A stretch of 64,000 nucleotides of DNA, from the NCBI GenBank assembly GCA_000621425.1, contig KK211276.1:124001-188000 (forward strand), in the 5' to 3' direction. This DNA is from Lachnospiraceae bacterium AB2028. GTDB taxonomy: Bacteria > Bacillota > Clostridia > Lachnospirales > Lachnospiraceae. Under the pieces are notes generated by a model. The model ran no database searches and was not told the DNA's origin. It worked only from the letters and a program-made list of their open reading frames with translations. Position 1 is the first letter of the stretch; each line of letters begins with the position of its first letter. This document shows, in pieces, positions 37,315-45,558 of the stretch. A program made the position numbers and the translations under genes.

Positions 37315-38118
37315 TTACTCAATAGGGAAACAAGCTTCCGTTACATACTCATCAGGATTCTGTGTCTGTGCAGGACTCACATGATAGATATTAAACATAG
37401 GTCCATTCATTTTATATCCATTAGCTTTGATCCATGACGCCACAGTTGCATATGCCTCACCCATCTGATCGTAGCTGCCTTTAATAATACAACTTGCAAC
37501 TTTTACTTCAGGAAGAGTTTTAAACTTCACATGTTCCGTATCGTTATAAGAACCACTCACGGTCATCCACGCAATGATCTCAACATTTTCTTCCTTGTAC
37601 TCGGGATCAAGAAACTCAGCCGCCGCAAGACACGGGTCTGCCGGCACAAGATCCTTGCATTCGCTCATCATTGTATTCCAGAGCATTCCTTCATCCTCAT
37701 AGTGAGGAACCACCATCTGAACCGTGGCAGCATATCTCTCCGGTATTGTTTTTACTGTTACATCAAAACTCATATTCTGCTCCTTCCTCAGCCTCTTTCT
37801 GGCTGTTTCCAGAAGCATCAGTTTGTACTCTGTTTCTTTGGAAAGCTTTGAAAGCTCCTTCTGCCTCTCTGACAGAAAGGCATCCATCATTTCTTTATCA
37901 TCATAGCTGTCAAGGATCTTGATAATATCCGCAAGGGCAAAGCCCATATCCTTGAGTGATGTGATCCTTCCGATGGCAAAAAGCTGTTCCTCGCGATAAT
38001 AGCGGTACCCGGTAAAATCATCGATTTCAGCCGGTTTCAAAAGTCCGATATCATCATAGTGGCGTAACATCCTGATGCTTACTCTGGATAGTTTTGAAAA
38101 TTCGCCTATTTTAAGCAT
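37315..38118 (-). CDS. MerR-family regulator with GyrI-like effector domain
   Basis: A 267-residue regulator. N-terminal MerR helix-turn-helix (MLKIGEFSKLSRVSIRMLRH, GYRYYREEQLFAIGRITSL), a coiled-coil dimerisation helix (residues 75-115) and a C-terminal GyrI/AraC-effector-type ligand domain. This architecture is typical of multidrug-sensing activators. The promoter at 38161-38191 has the stretched 19-bp spacer and dyad expected for MerR control, so autoregulation with the downstream GNAT gene is likely. Confidence 0.92.
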   Translation of the reverse strand: MLKIGEFSKLSRVSIRMLRHYDDIGLLKPAEIDDFTGYRYYREEQLFAIGRITSLKDMGFALADIIKILDSYDDKEMMDAFLSERQKELSKLSKETEYKLMLLETARKRLRKEQNMSFDVTVKTIPERYAATVQMVVPHYEDEGMLWNTMMSECKDLVPADPCLAAAEFLDPEYKEENVEIIAWMTVSGSYNDTEHVKFKTLPEVKVASCIIKGSYDQMGEAYATVASWIKANGYKMNGPMFNIYHVSPAQTQNPDEYVTEACFPIE

Positions 38119-38160
38119 TTGTTTCTACCTCCATGGATGTATTTTCTTGAGCTCACTACA

Positions 38161-38191
38161 ACGATAATCCCTCACATAATGTGAGAGTCAA
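38161..38191 (-). promoter_or_regulatory. MerR-type promoter with 19-bp spacer and dyad
   Basis: Minus strand TTGACT (38186-38191), a 19-nt spacer and TATCGT (38161-38166). The spacer contains the perfect dyad CTCACAT-A-ATGTGAG (38171-38185). Over-long spacers with a central dyad are the hallmark of MerR-activated promoters. Confidence 0.78.
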
Positions 38192-38238
38192 TATACTTTT
38201 TTTTATATTTTCATAAAATGTAAAACTGAAAGATAATG

Positions 38239-38705
38239 TCAAGCAACACATTTTTTCCGTTCCCGTTCTTCACACCTTTTGTGTCGCTGTTCGCGGTTTT
38301 GTTTTTCGAATTCAAAAACATTCACCGCCAGATCGGTCAATTCCGGCTCCCACATTTCCTCTGTCTTTTGCACATCAGCCCACGGACAGAGAGAGACATA
38401 GTCTTCATCAAATGCAATATCGTATGAACCATTGCGGTCGCTGACGCTTTTATACAGATGTCTGCCGGTGTGGATCAGTTCGTGGGCGTCTCTGCGTTCC
38501 TTACATTTCGGATTCAGTTTGTTAAATATTTCCTCGTTGATCTCATATAGATCGTAGTAACCAGCCCAAAAACTTTCAGCAGTATAAAGATCTCTTTCAC
38601 TGTCATAACAGGCCTTCCAGCCCGGGCCTGTCTTAAAGTGAAGCGTACCTTCTGAGTATTCTGCAAGGAGTCCGGCTTGTTTCTTTTTTTAGATGGTTTT
38701 GACAT
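38239..38705 (-). pseudogene. Frameshifted tandem paralogue of the 38755 gene
   Basis: From ATG 38705 the frame reads MSKPSKKRNK and leaves the conserved frame at a run of seven A (minus strand; 38684-38690). Shifting by one base there restores a frame open to 38239: GLLAEYSEGTLHFKTG, then GWKACYDSERDLYTAE, GRHLYKSVSDRNG, LCPWADV and NREQRHKRCEERERK. These parallel the intact neighbour at roughly half of positions. An eighth A, ribosomal -1 slippage or transcriptional slippage at the A-run would give a protein of about 155 residues. Otherwise it is a fresh pseudogene. Function unknown. Confidence 0.7.
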
Positions 38706-38754
38706 ACCTTGATCTCTCCATCGCACGTTTTATTCAAAGATAATGTTAAGCTAC

Positions 38755-39150
38755 TCAATCTTTCCGTTCCCGTTCTTCACGCCTTTTGCGACGCTGTTCG
38801 CGGTTATTCTTTTCAGACTCGAAGATTTCTACCGCTGCATCAGTCCGAACATCCGGCCAAACCTTGCCGCTTGAAACAACATCTGCCCAAGGACAAAGTG
38901 TTTCATAATCAGGATCTAATACGACCGTATAGGGCGGACCGCAACGATCATTGACATCCATGTAAAGGTGCCGTCCTTCCTTGATCAGATGGAACGAATC
39001 CTTGTCGTCCATACCATCTTGGAGTGCATCATAAATCTCGGAAGTAATCTCATACAGATTATAGTATCCGCTTCCGCCACGTTCTGCCGTATAGAGATTT
39101 CTTTCCTCATCATAGCAGGCTTTCCAACCACCCCCTTCTTTAAACTCCAT
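38755..39150 (-). CDS. Hypothetical protein, intact copy of a tandem pair
   Basis: A 131-residue soluble acidic protein with GGGWKACYDEERNLYTAE, YYNLYEITSEIYDAL, GRHLYMDVNDRCG and CPWADVV, ending in a highly charged helix (NNREQRRKRREERERKD). GAGG lies 7 nt before the ATG. Not recognised as a known family. Its frameshifted relative lies immediately downstream, and both 3' ends share the sequence CAAAGATAATGTTAAG or close variants, consistent with tandem duplication of a unit of 450-500 bp. Confidence 0.68.
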   Translation of the reverse strand: MEFKEGGGWKACYDEERNLYTAERGGSGYYNLYEITSEIYDALQDGMDDKDSFHLIKEGRHLYMDVNDRCGPPYTVVLDPDYETLCPWADVVSSGKVWPDVRTDAAVEIFESEKNNREQRRKRREERERKD

Positions 39151-39260
39151 AGTCAGACCTCATTATATTATTTAAAATTCAAAGATAAAATTGCGAGATA
39201 AAAGGCTATGTCTCATCCCGACAAACTTGAAGTTGTCATGCTGTTTACTTCTTTCCTCTT

Positions 39261-40475
39261 TTATCGTTCGCTTGTGCATATTCTCATTTTGCCGTTAAGC
39301 GTAAGCACGCCCCATGTTTTCTTAATAGCAGGTGAAGCAGGCGGGATGAAAAATGCGTCTTCTATGACGTCACATTCTGTTTTTCCGAGATTCGTGATGC
39401 TGTATCCTTCGGATTTGTCCATATGAAAAAAGTTCTTGCCTATAAATTCAGCAGACTTACTCTCAAATCTACCTCTGCTCGCCATCATGGCCGCATCCAA
39501 AAGACCCGGATCAAGAGCCGCATAGCACTGCAATACAAGATAAAATGATGCGGGTTTTCCCGATATTGTGCGAACTTTTTCATGAACCTGCTTTGCTATC
39601 GAAAATATATCATCGCTACAATTACTGATTTCAACCGAAAAAGCAGTGGAATAATTCCCCATTGCCCCGGGTTTATGGCATTTTATATATTTTCTGATAT
39701 CTGCTGCTATAACAATCCTTTTTGTGCCAGTTTCGGTAAAAAGCTTTGCAAGAAGGTAATCATTCACTGTAACGCCTTCCATTTTGCACTTTTCTGCAAT
39801 ATCAGCTATTTCGTCCGCCTGAAAAACAGAAAGATCATGCCGTACTTTATCGTTTTCAAGATAATCATCCGCAAAACGATGGTATTCTTCGAAGGTCAGT
39901 CTTTTGTTTTCTTTGATCCATTGCCTGTTCGCCCTGTTTACAAGCATTCTGCTGATAAACGAAAGTCGTGAGTTATCAGGGAATTCCGAGACGGAGGATA
40001 TAAGCTTTTCTTCCGCATACTCAGGCTTTTTTCCAAGTACATAATACTCCGCAAACTCTTTTGAAAAATCCAGCGCGGCGCGTCCATCTGCAAGCAAATG
40101 GTGAAAAACCATCAATACAATTGTTTTGGTTTCCGATGGCCAGACAGAAATTTTTAACATTCCCTCTTTAAAAAGATCAAAATCTCTTGAAGTGATTCTT
40201 TCAAATTCTGCTATGATTTCCGGAGAATCCACACTCGTAAGATTACCGGAGCATACTCTAATCTCCGCCTGCGAATCTTCCTTCACATCGTAATAAAACC
40301 TGTTTTCTGCGTCTTCGTGTGAAATAAGCGCCCTGATAAAGGGATGGGCCAACGAAAGGCTTTGCACGGAATCCGATATCCTGTTTTCATTAAACTCACT
40401 GTTTATGCACAAAACTATCCCAAAACACATATTGGGACACATTAAATGTGCTCTTTCAGTAAAAATGTATTCCAT
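39261..40475 (-). CDS. Stand-alone condensation-domain-like acyltransferase
   Basis: A 404-residue protein of the CoA-dependent acyltransferase/condensation-domain superfamily. The catalytic motif HHxxxDG is present as HHLLADG (His125, His126, Asp130, Gly131). AMGNYSTAFSVEI and SITNLGKTECDV resemble the later motifs of the fold. No carrier-protein or adenylation domain is attached or nearby, so it is not part of a visible assembly line. It may transfer an acyl group to an alcohol or amine, as alcohol acetyltransferases or Pap-type proteins do. Substrate unknown. Confidence 0.8.
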   Translation of the reverse strand: MEYIFTERAHLMCPNMCFGIVLCINSEFNENRISDSVQSLSLAHPFIRALISHEDAENRFYYDVKEDSQAEIRVCSGNLTSVDSPEIIAEFERITSRDFDLFKEGMLKISVWPSETKTIVLMVFHHLLADGRAALDFSKEFAEYYVLGKKPEYAEEKLISSVSEFPDNSRLSFISRMLVNRANRQWIKENKRLTFEEYHRFADDYLENDKVRHDLSVFQADEIADIAEKCKMEGVTVNDYLLAKLFTETGTKRIVIAADIRKYIKCHKPGAMGNYSTAFSVEISNCSDDIFSIAKQVHEKVRTISGKPASFYLVLQCYAALDPGLLDAAMMASRGRFESKSAEFIGKNFFHMDKSEGYSITNLGKTECDVIEDAFFIPPASPAIKKTWGVLTLNGKMRICTSER

Positions 40476-40608
40476 ATTTCCTCTTTACTTTTTCGGATCT
40501 ATACCGACAAACTGGAATTGACCGAGCTCTTTAGAGCGAGGGATGCTTCTTGACCGCCAGGTCAAGAAGATGGACTCAGCTAGATAAACTCCGATTTGTC
40601 TTACTCAT

Positions 40609-40701
40609 TCACATCGCGAACATACGATAGCGTGTCAGCGCGACATGAGCATGTAGCGCAGCGGAATGCGAACGGGCACCGCATTTACAGACTTGAATTT
40701 A
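40609..40701. repeat. 93-bp dispersed repeat, copy 2
   Basis: 86 of 93 positions match 34507-34599, same orientation. Here it lies in non-coding sequence between the condensation-like gene and the uvrB fragment. Confidence 0.85.
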
Positions 40702-40826
40702 ATTCCTGCATAAGCAATGAAGGATCGTTCCGTCTTCCGGTTTATAAATGCTTCCCTTTTCAAAAAAGCCATAATCTTCTTTCATGATTGTTTTTCAATA
40801 TGCTACACCCAAATGATTTTACCCAC

Positions 40827-40922
40827 TTAGGGTACCCAAAACGACATCTGTTCGCCCTGTTTTTCTATCGCCTGGGGCTGGTCCCCTGTGAGCTTATATT
40901 CTGAGTGTAATTTGAAATTCAT
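40827..40922 (-). pseudogene. uvrB 5'-end remnant
   Basis: From ATG 40922 the frame encodes [20 protein letters not shown], nearly the first 20 residues of UvrB at 30.6 kb (one change, Pro to Leu). It then diverges and stops at 40827 after 31 residues. It is a non-functional fragment of a uvrB start. Confidence 0.85.
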
Positions 40923-40934
40923 GGTCTTTTTTCT
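40871..40934. repeat. Direct repeat copy 2: uvrB 5' end
   Basis: 61 of 64 positions identical to 30605-30668, same orientation, 10.27 kb away. It marks the right edge of the accessory region. Confidence 0.9.
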
Positions 40935-40946
40935 TTAACCCCATCT

Positions 40947-42317
40947 CTATTTCTGACAGAAAACGACGATTTCGTCATCTTCCGATGCTTCATCGGCTCC
41001 CCAGCCATCCTTAAGCTGTCCCTGAAGGAACTCATCCATGTCTGCCCGGATCTGTTCCTCATATTCTTCAAAATAGCCCACGGTTATTTCGACAAAGCCA
41101 TCCTCTTTGAATGCCATCGACATCTTAAAGATTGCTTCCATTATCGGATAGTACTGCTTCAGATTGTCCTGTTCAAATCTCCACTCCAGTTCCTCTCGGA
41201 AATCTCCAAGCTTCTCATAAGCCTCCGTTCCTTCCGCATACTTGCCCTCCGACAAATATACATAGAACGGATAGCGAAATACCTGATACTTTCCATTCGC
41301 TGGCGTCGTTGCAATATGTGGTGCTCTTTTCTCCAGTTCCTTAAACAGTACGATACTGTCATCGCTCACATCTGCATCTCTGCTGTTTCCAAAGAGAGTG
41401 CTGTCCGACAGAACATATTTCCGGCCATCCTTAGCCTCTGCACAGACCAGATATCTCCCCTTTGCGCTCGACGGCATACCGTATTTGCGTTTTGCATTAT
41501 ATCCATAGACACTGCAGATATCCTCATACCGAAGTGCCACCTGATCGTCATAGTCCTTCATATAATCCGTCCGGAGTCCGACCAGCATATCTTTGGTCAG
41601 GTAGATTTTTATCGAACTTAACCATCGTGCCCCTTTCTTCATAGACTCCCTGTCGATATCATCTGCGGTGATTCCGGATAAGGATGTGATACGGCGTATT
41701 CCCCTCAATTCCTTTCTAAAACCGAGCAGCAGGGGCAGCCCGAATAAGATGATAACGCCGCCGAATATAATATTGGCAATATAGTTTTCCACAAACATCG
41801 AGAGATAGTTAAACTTCGTAAAGGTGATCTGAACAGCGCCAAGCTTATCCTGCAGATTGTCCGCCGTAATATTCGCTCCCAACTCCCTCGATACGTTTTC
41901 GGCAATCTCCTCACGCTCATCTTTATCCGCAATATAATAGGTTATCCCTTCCAGTTTATAAGATCCGTTCTGCTGAAGCCACCCGCTTATCTCATCACAC
42001 TCGTTATCGCTCATTTTGGAAATGATATAACGCTCCCCGTTGGTGACCAGATAATAGTGACCATGTTTACCGTTTCCGTATTCTCCGACCTTTACCGGAT
42101 CCTCCACGACCTCAAATGTAGCCGCATGTCCTGCAAGATTTCCTTCTTTTTCCAGCACTTCCTCATAGGTACACTGATTTTGCATCAGGCGCGGCGTTGC
42201 CAACAATCCGTAGCTGACCAGCAAAACAGCTATGAGTGTCATAACCATACCGGCCACCAAAAAGGCATACTGAAGCGAATACAGATCCCAGATCTTTTTG
42301 TTTTTATACTTCTTCAT
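40947..42317 (-). CDS. Membrane protein of unknown function
   Basis: A 456-residue protein with one TM near residues 16-40 and a second near 180-200, separated by an extracytoplasmic domain, then a large cytoplasmic C-terminal half ending in an acidic tail (DEASEDDEIVVF). The C-terminal part includes LRYEDICSVYGYNAKRKYG and a region of regular helices. No family is recognised. It is the first gene on the far side of the uvrB fragment. Confidence 0.7.
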   Translation of the reverse strand: MKKYKNKKIWDLYSLQYAFLVAGMVMTLIAVLLVSYGLLATPRLMQNQCTYEEVLEKEGNLAGHAATFEVVEDPVKVGEYGNGKHGHYYLVTNGERYIISKMSDNECDEISGWLQQNGSYKLEGITYYIADKDEREEIAENVSRELGANITADNLQDKLGAVQITFTKFNYLSMFVENYIANIIFGGVIILFGLPLLLGFRKELRGIRRITSLSGITADDIDRESMKKGARWLSSIKIYLTKDMLVGLRTDYMKDYDDQVALRYEDICSVYGYNAKRKYGMPSSAKGRYLVCAEAKDGRKYVLSDSTLFGNSRDADVSDDSIVLFKELEKRAPHIATTPANGKYQVFRYPFYVYLSEGKYAEGTEAYEKLGDFREELEWRFEQDNLKQYYPIMEAIFKMSMAFKEDGFVEITVGYFEEYEEQIRADMDEFLQGQLKDGWGADEASEDDEIVVFCQK

Positions 42318-42469
42318 TTCTTATCTCTCTCTTTTCCGCCGTCATTCCTGCTCCGTTACAGTTTCTTCAAAATCAAGTGCAGATCATGCATCACAATTGT
42401 ATCATAACAGAAAAATTACAAAAGTTTTTATTTCGGAAGATCCGAAAAACGATAAAAAAATTTCCAAAA

Positions 42470-42505
42470 CAAACGGGAATCCCTATAATCAGGGATTCCC
42501 GTTTG
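42470..42505. terminator. Terminator of the ABC/GATase operon
   Basis: Perfect 15-bp arms CAAACGGGAATCCCT / AGGGATTCCCGTTTG with a 6-nt loop, 9 nt after the stop at 42515. TTTTGG follows on the minus strand. Confidence 0.85.
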
Positions 42506-42514
42506 TTTATAAAT

Positions 42515-43099
42515 TTATTTTGCTACCTCACAAATCAGATCTACGCTGCCTTCAATTCCGAGTGTGGAACTCTTTACACATAAGTCATAGTAGGCGGCAT
42601 TTCCGAACTCGGTGTTGGTGTAGTACTTGCAGTATTTTTTTCTTACCTTATCTACTGAACGGATACGTTCAAGAACTTTATCTTCCGGAACGCCAGCCAT
42701 CTCTTCCTGCATTCTCTTCAACCTGAAGCTTTCGGATGCTGAAACAAATACATGAAGGGTTCTGTCAAATTCTTTTAGTATGATATTGGCATTGCGGCCC
42801 ACGATCACACAGTTGCCTTTTTCTGCAACCTTCATTATGGCATCTCTCTGTGCCGCAAAGAGCCTTTCATCAAGGGGCTTGTTGTAGAAATCAAATAGGC
42901 TCTGGCCAAATCCCCACTCCCTCGGAACACGCTCATCATAGTAGTGGATTTCTTTCGGAGAAAGATTTCCGCTCTCCATAGCGGCCCTCAGTATCATATC
43001 CTTATCACAATAGTAGTAACCGAGCCTGTCTGCAACTGCCCGACCTATGGTGCCTCCGCCGGCACCGAACTGCCTGCTGATAGTGATTATATTTCTCAT
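42515..43099 (-). CDS. Cytidylate kinase-like protein
   Basis: A 194-residue P-loop kinase-like protein of the cytidylate-kinase-like family common in Firmicutes: ITISRQFGAGGGTIGRAVAD (phosphate-binding loop), then CVIVGRNANIILKE and VRKKYCKYYTNTEFG. It is distinct from the housekeeping Cmk. Substrate is not known. It begins 15 nt after the ABC ATPase, so it is in the same transcript as the amino-acid transporter. Confidence 0.87.
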   Translation of the reverse strand: MRNIITISRQFGAGGGTIGRAVADRLGYYYCDKDMILRAAMESGNLSPKEIHYYDERVPREWGFGQSLFDFYNKPLDERLFAAQRDAIMKVAEKGNCVIVGRNANIILKEFDRTLHVFVSASESFRLKRMQEEMAGVPEDKVLERIRSVDKVRKKYCKYYTNTEFGNAAYYDLCVKSSTLGIEGSVDLICEVAK

Positions 43100-43114
43100 G
43101 AGACCTCCATCGTT

Positions 43115-43858
43115 TTAAAGAACCTTATTTAAGAAATCAATGGTTCTTTCCTCTTTAGGATTAAGCAATACTTCCTGGGGAGTGCCCTCCTCGATGATGT
43201 AGCCGCCGTCCATGAATATGACTCTGTCTGCAACCTCTCTTGCAAAACCCATTTCGTGAGTAACGATTACCATTGTCATGCCTTCTGCCGCAAGATCCTT
43301 CATAACCTGAAGTACTTCACCTACCATCTCGGGATCCAATGCGGATGTAGGTTCATCAAAAAGCATTATATCAGGCTGCATGCACAGTGCCCTTGCAATG
43401 GCTACACGCTGTTTCTGTCCGCCGGAAAGCTGTTTTGGATAACTTCCTGCCTTATCCTCAAGACCGACTTTCTTTAACATATCCTTAGCTCTGGTGGCCG
43501 CTTCCTCTTTTGAGCATTTCTTAAGCTGTACGGGAGCCAGTGTAAGATTATCCAGTATGTTAAGGTTATTAAAAAGATTGAAATGCTGGAACACCATTCC
43601 GATGTTTTCACGGACATGGTTGATGTTCATCTTTTTCTGTGTAATGTCAGTTCCGTCAATTATTATCGTACCGGAAGTAGGACTCTCAAGCTTGTTAAGG
43701 CAACGAAGGAATGTGGATTTACCGGAACCGGAAGGTCCGATCACGCATACCACTTCACCTTTGGTTATCTCTGCGGAAATATCCTTGAGAACCTCAAGAC
43801 TGCCAAAGCTCTTTTTCAGATGATCGACTTTTATTTTGATTTCTTTATTATCTGCCAA
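43115..43858 (-). CDS. Amino-acid ABC transporter ATP-binding protein
   Basis: A 247-residue ATPase of the polar amino-acid transport family. Walker [11 protein letters not shown]-loop [10 protein letters not shown], signature [15 protein letters not shown], Walker [13 protein letters not shown] and H-loop VTHEMGFA are all present. The start is TTG 43858 with AAAGGAGG 7 nt upstream, inside the end of the permease gene, an 11-nt overlap. It energises uptake with the permease and binding protein upstream. Confidence 0.95.
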   Translation of the reverse strand: MADNKEIKIKVDHLKKSFGSLEVLKDISAEITKGEVVCVIGPSGSGKSTFLRCLNKLESPTSGTIIIDGTDITQKKMNINHVRENIGMVFQHFNLFNNLNILDNLTLAPVQLKKCSKEEAATRAKDMLKKVGLEDKAGSYPKQLSGGQKQRVAIARALCMQPDIMLFDEPTSALDPEMVGEVLQVMKDLAAEGMTMVIVTHEMGFAREVADRVIFMDGGYIIEEGTPQEVLLNPKEERTIDFLNKVL

Positions 43859-44519
43859 CGCTGAGCCTCCTTTCAACAACCTTTGCACTGCGCGAAAGGA
43901 TAGTGATAACAACCAGATACATTACACCCACGATAGCCCATGTCTGGAAAGACATGAAAGTGTTAGCCTGAACATTTTTAGCAGTGTTAACAAGCTCAGG
44001 GAATCCGATTACCGACAGAATGGAAGTATCCTTCAGCGTAATGATGAACTGATTGATAAATGTAGGTATCATTGTGCGGATAGCCTGGGGAAGAACAACC
44101 TTTCTCATCGCCATTCCGTATGTAAGGCCAAGGGACCTTGCAGCCTCCATCTGGCCGACATCAACCGACTGGATACCGGCACGGACGATCTCAGCCATAT
44201 ATGCGCCGCAGTTAAGGGCAAGACAGATAGTACCTGCCTGAAGTGCCGAGAGATTTATGGAAAAGCCGCCGATTATCGTATTAAAGAAATAAGGTATTCC
44301 AAAATAAACAAAGAAGGCGAGAACGATCATTGGAACGCCTCTTATAACATCAACGAACACCTGTGAGATTATGTTGCAGGCGCGGTTCTTTACTACGCCC
44401 ATGATACCGAAGATCATGCCGATGATGCACGCAAAGAATAATCCCAACAGTGCCAGCAGCAGGGTTCTGCCGAGAGCTACCAGCAGCAAGCCTCCATAAA
44501 CTGTAATAATTTTGATCAT
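43848..44519 (-). CDS. Amino-acid ABC transporter permease
   Basis: A 223-residue HisM/GlnP-type permease with five TM segments and the EAA loop ([22 protein letters not shown]), which contacts the ATPase. [17 protein letters not shown] is typical of the family. One permease probably acts as a homodimer. It lies 184 nt after the binding-protein gene, with strong stem-loops between them. Confidence 0.95.
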   Translation of the reverse strand: MIKIITVYGGLLLVALGRTLLLALLGLFFACIIGMIFGIMGVVKNRACNIISQVFVDVIRGVPMIVLAFFVYFGIPYFFNTIIGGFSINLSALQAGTICLALNCGAYMAEIVRAGIQSVDVGQMEAARSLGLTYGMAMRKVVLPQAIRTMIPTFINQFIITLKDTSILSVIGFPELVNTAKNVQANTFMSFQTWAIVGVMYLVVITILSRSAKVVERRLSVGR

Positions 44520-44616
44520 AATACCTCTTTCTGCCGCTTTACCGGCTACCCATGGTGATCAGAGAACATTGGGTCATTTTTCCAGCTGATTTATATTAAA
44601 CGAATTAAGTACTTGC

Positions 44617-44667
44617 TGCTTTCGTGAGCAGACAACACTTTCATTTAAGCATCATCCGCCACGAAAG
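44617..44667 (-). promoter_or_regulatory. Intergenic stem-loop between binding protein and permease
   Basis: Nine-base arms GCTTTCGTG and CACGAAAGC separated by 33 nt. A second small hairpin (ACTAAA/TTTAGT) lies just after the binding-protein stop. Such structures often stabilise the upstream mRNA and give more binding protein than permease. Confidence 0.5.
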
Positions 44668-44703
44668 CGCAATAACTAAATGCGTTTAGTATAAAAAGAT
44701 ATA

Positions 44704-45558
44704 TTATTCGCCAAGATATTTTGCAAGTATCTCATCGTATGTTCCGTTAGCCTTGATGTTAGCAAGACCTGCATTGAACATATCAACGAGTTCCTGGTTC
44801 TCAGGATTGAATACAGCGAAACCGTATGCTGCAGGATCATTTCCTGTGCCGTCAACCAGTTTCATTGCGATGCCTGTATCCTTTATGTTTGCTGCCATGA
44901 TAGGGGTATCATCAAATACAGCTGCAACCTGTCCGCCTACAACAGCCTGATACATGGTAGGTGAATCCTCGAAGTAAGTGATGGTGAAACCATACTCATC
45001 AGCAAGGCTCTCAGCGTATGTTGCACTCATGGAACCTGTCTTTACTGCAACAGACTTGCCGTTAAGATCATCAAAACCGTCAATGTCTGATGAAGCTTCT
45101 ACTGCCATGCTCTGGTTTGCATCATAGTAACCATCTGAGAAGATCCAGCCTGATTCCTTTCTCTCCTCTGTGATGGATGCGCCTGCGATCATACCGTCAG
45201 CCTGTCCTGCCTGGCATGCTGCGATGGAAGCGTCCCATCCAAGAACCTGAAGCTCATACTCGAATCCCTGATCCTTAGCAACAGCCTCAAGGATATCCAT
45301 ATCGATACCTACGAAGTTACCGCTGTCATCTGTGTACTCAAAGGGCTTGAAAGCAGTATCAGTAGCGATCTTCCATACTTTTCCTGAAGTATCCTTCACT
45401 TCTGTCTGCTCAGCTTCCTCTGTCTCAGCAGCCTCCTCGGTTACTTCTGTCTCTGTGGTTTCAGGTGCAGTTGCAGGCTCTGTTCCGGAACCTGTGCAGC
45501 CTCCTGCTGCAGCCACCATAAGACAACTCATTACCAGTGCCATCATTTTCTTTTTCAT
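44704..45558 (-). CDS. Amino-acid ABC transporter substrate-binding lipoprotein
   Basis: A 284-residue family 3 solute-binding protein. ATG 45558 overlaps the GATase stop as ATGA, with AAGGAG upstream. Lipoprotein signal peptide with Cys in AAAGGCTGSG, then a Glu/Thr-rich linker and the SBP_bac_3 fold (TDTAFKPFEYTDDSGNFVGI, AVKTGSMSATYAESLADEYG, DNQELVD-like C terminus). It binds a polar amino acid; the exact ligand is not clear. Confidence 0.95.
   Translation of the reverse strand: MKKKMMALVMSCLMVAAAGGCTGSGTEPATAPETTETEVTEEAAETEEAEQTEVKDTSGKVWKIATDTAFKPFEYTDDSGNFVGIDMDILEAVAKDQGFEYELQVLGWDASIAACQAGQADGMIAGASITEERKESGWIFSDGYYDANQSMAVEASSDIDGFDDLNGKSVAVKTGSMSATYAESLADEYGFTITYFEDSPTMYQAVVGGQVAAVFDDTPIMAANIKDTGIAMKLVDGTGNDPAAYGFAVFNPENQELVDMFNAGLANIKANGTYDEILAKYLGE

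Larger units (their letters stand above)
40476..40946. other. Gene-free repeat-rich stretch closing the island
   Basis: About 470 bases without an intact gene. In order it holds a stretch similar to sequence near 34318 (AACTCCGATTTGTCTTACTC), the second 93-bp repeat copy (40609-40701), a GGGTACCCAAAA block (40830-40841) and the uvrB 5' fragment (40827-40934). Short open frames here read across repeats and are not called. Confidence 0.65.

Noticed and set aside
40617-40634. LexA/SOS box in CGAACATACGAT
   Set aside because: Only one half-site fits the Firmicutes SOS box; it lies in the dispersed repeat and not before a gene.
30669-40870. Integrative element or prophage with integrase
   Set aside because: Despite the flanking direct repeat, no integrase, transposase, relaxase or phage gene is present, so it is reported only as an accessory region with a scar.
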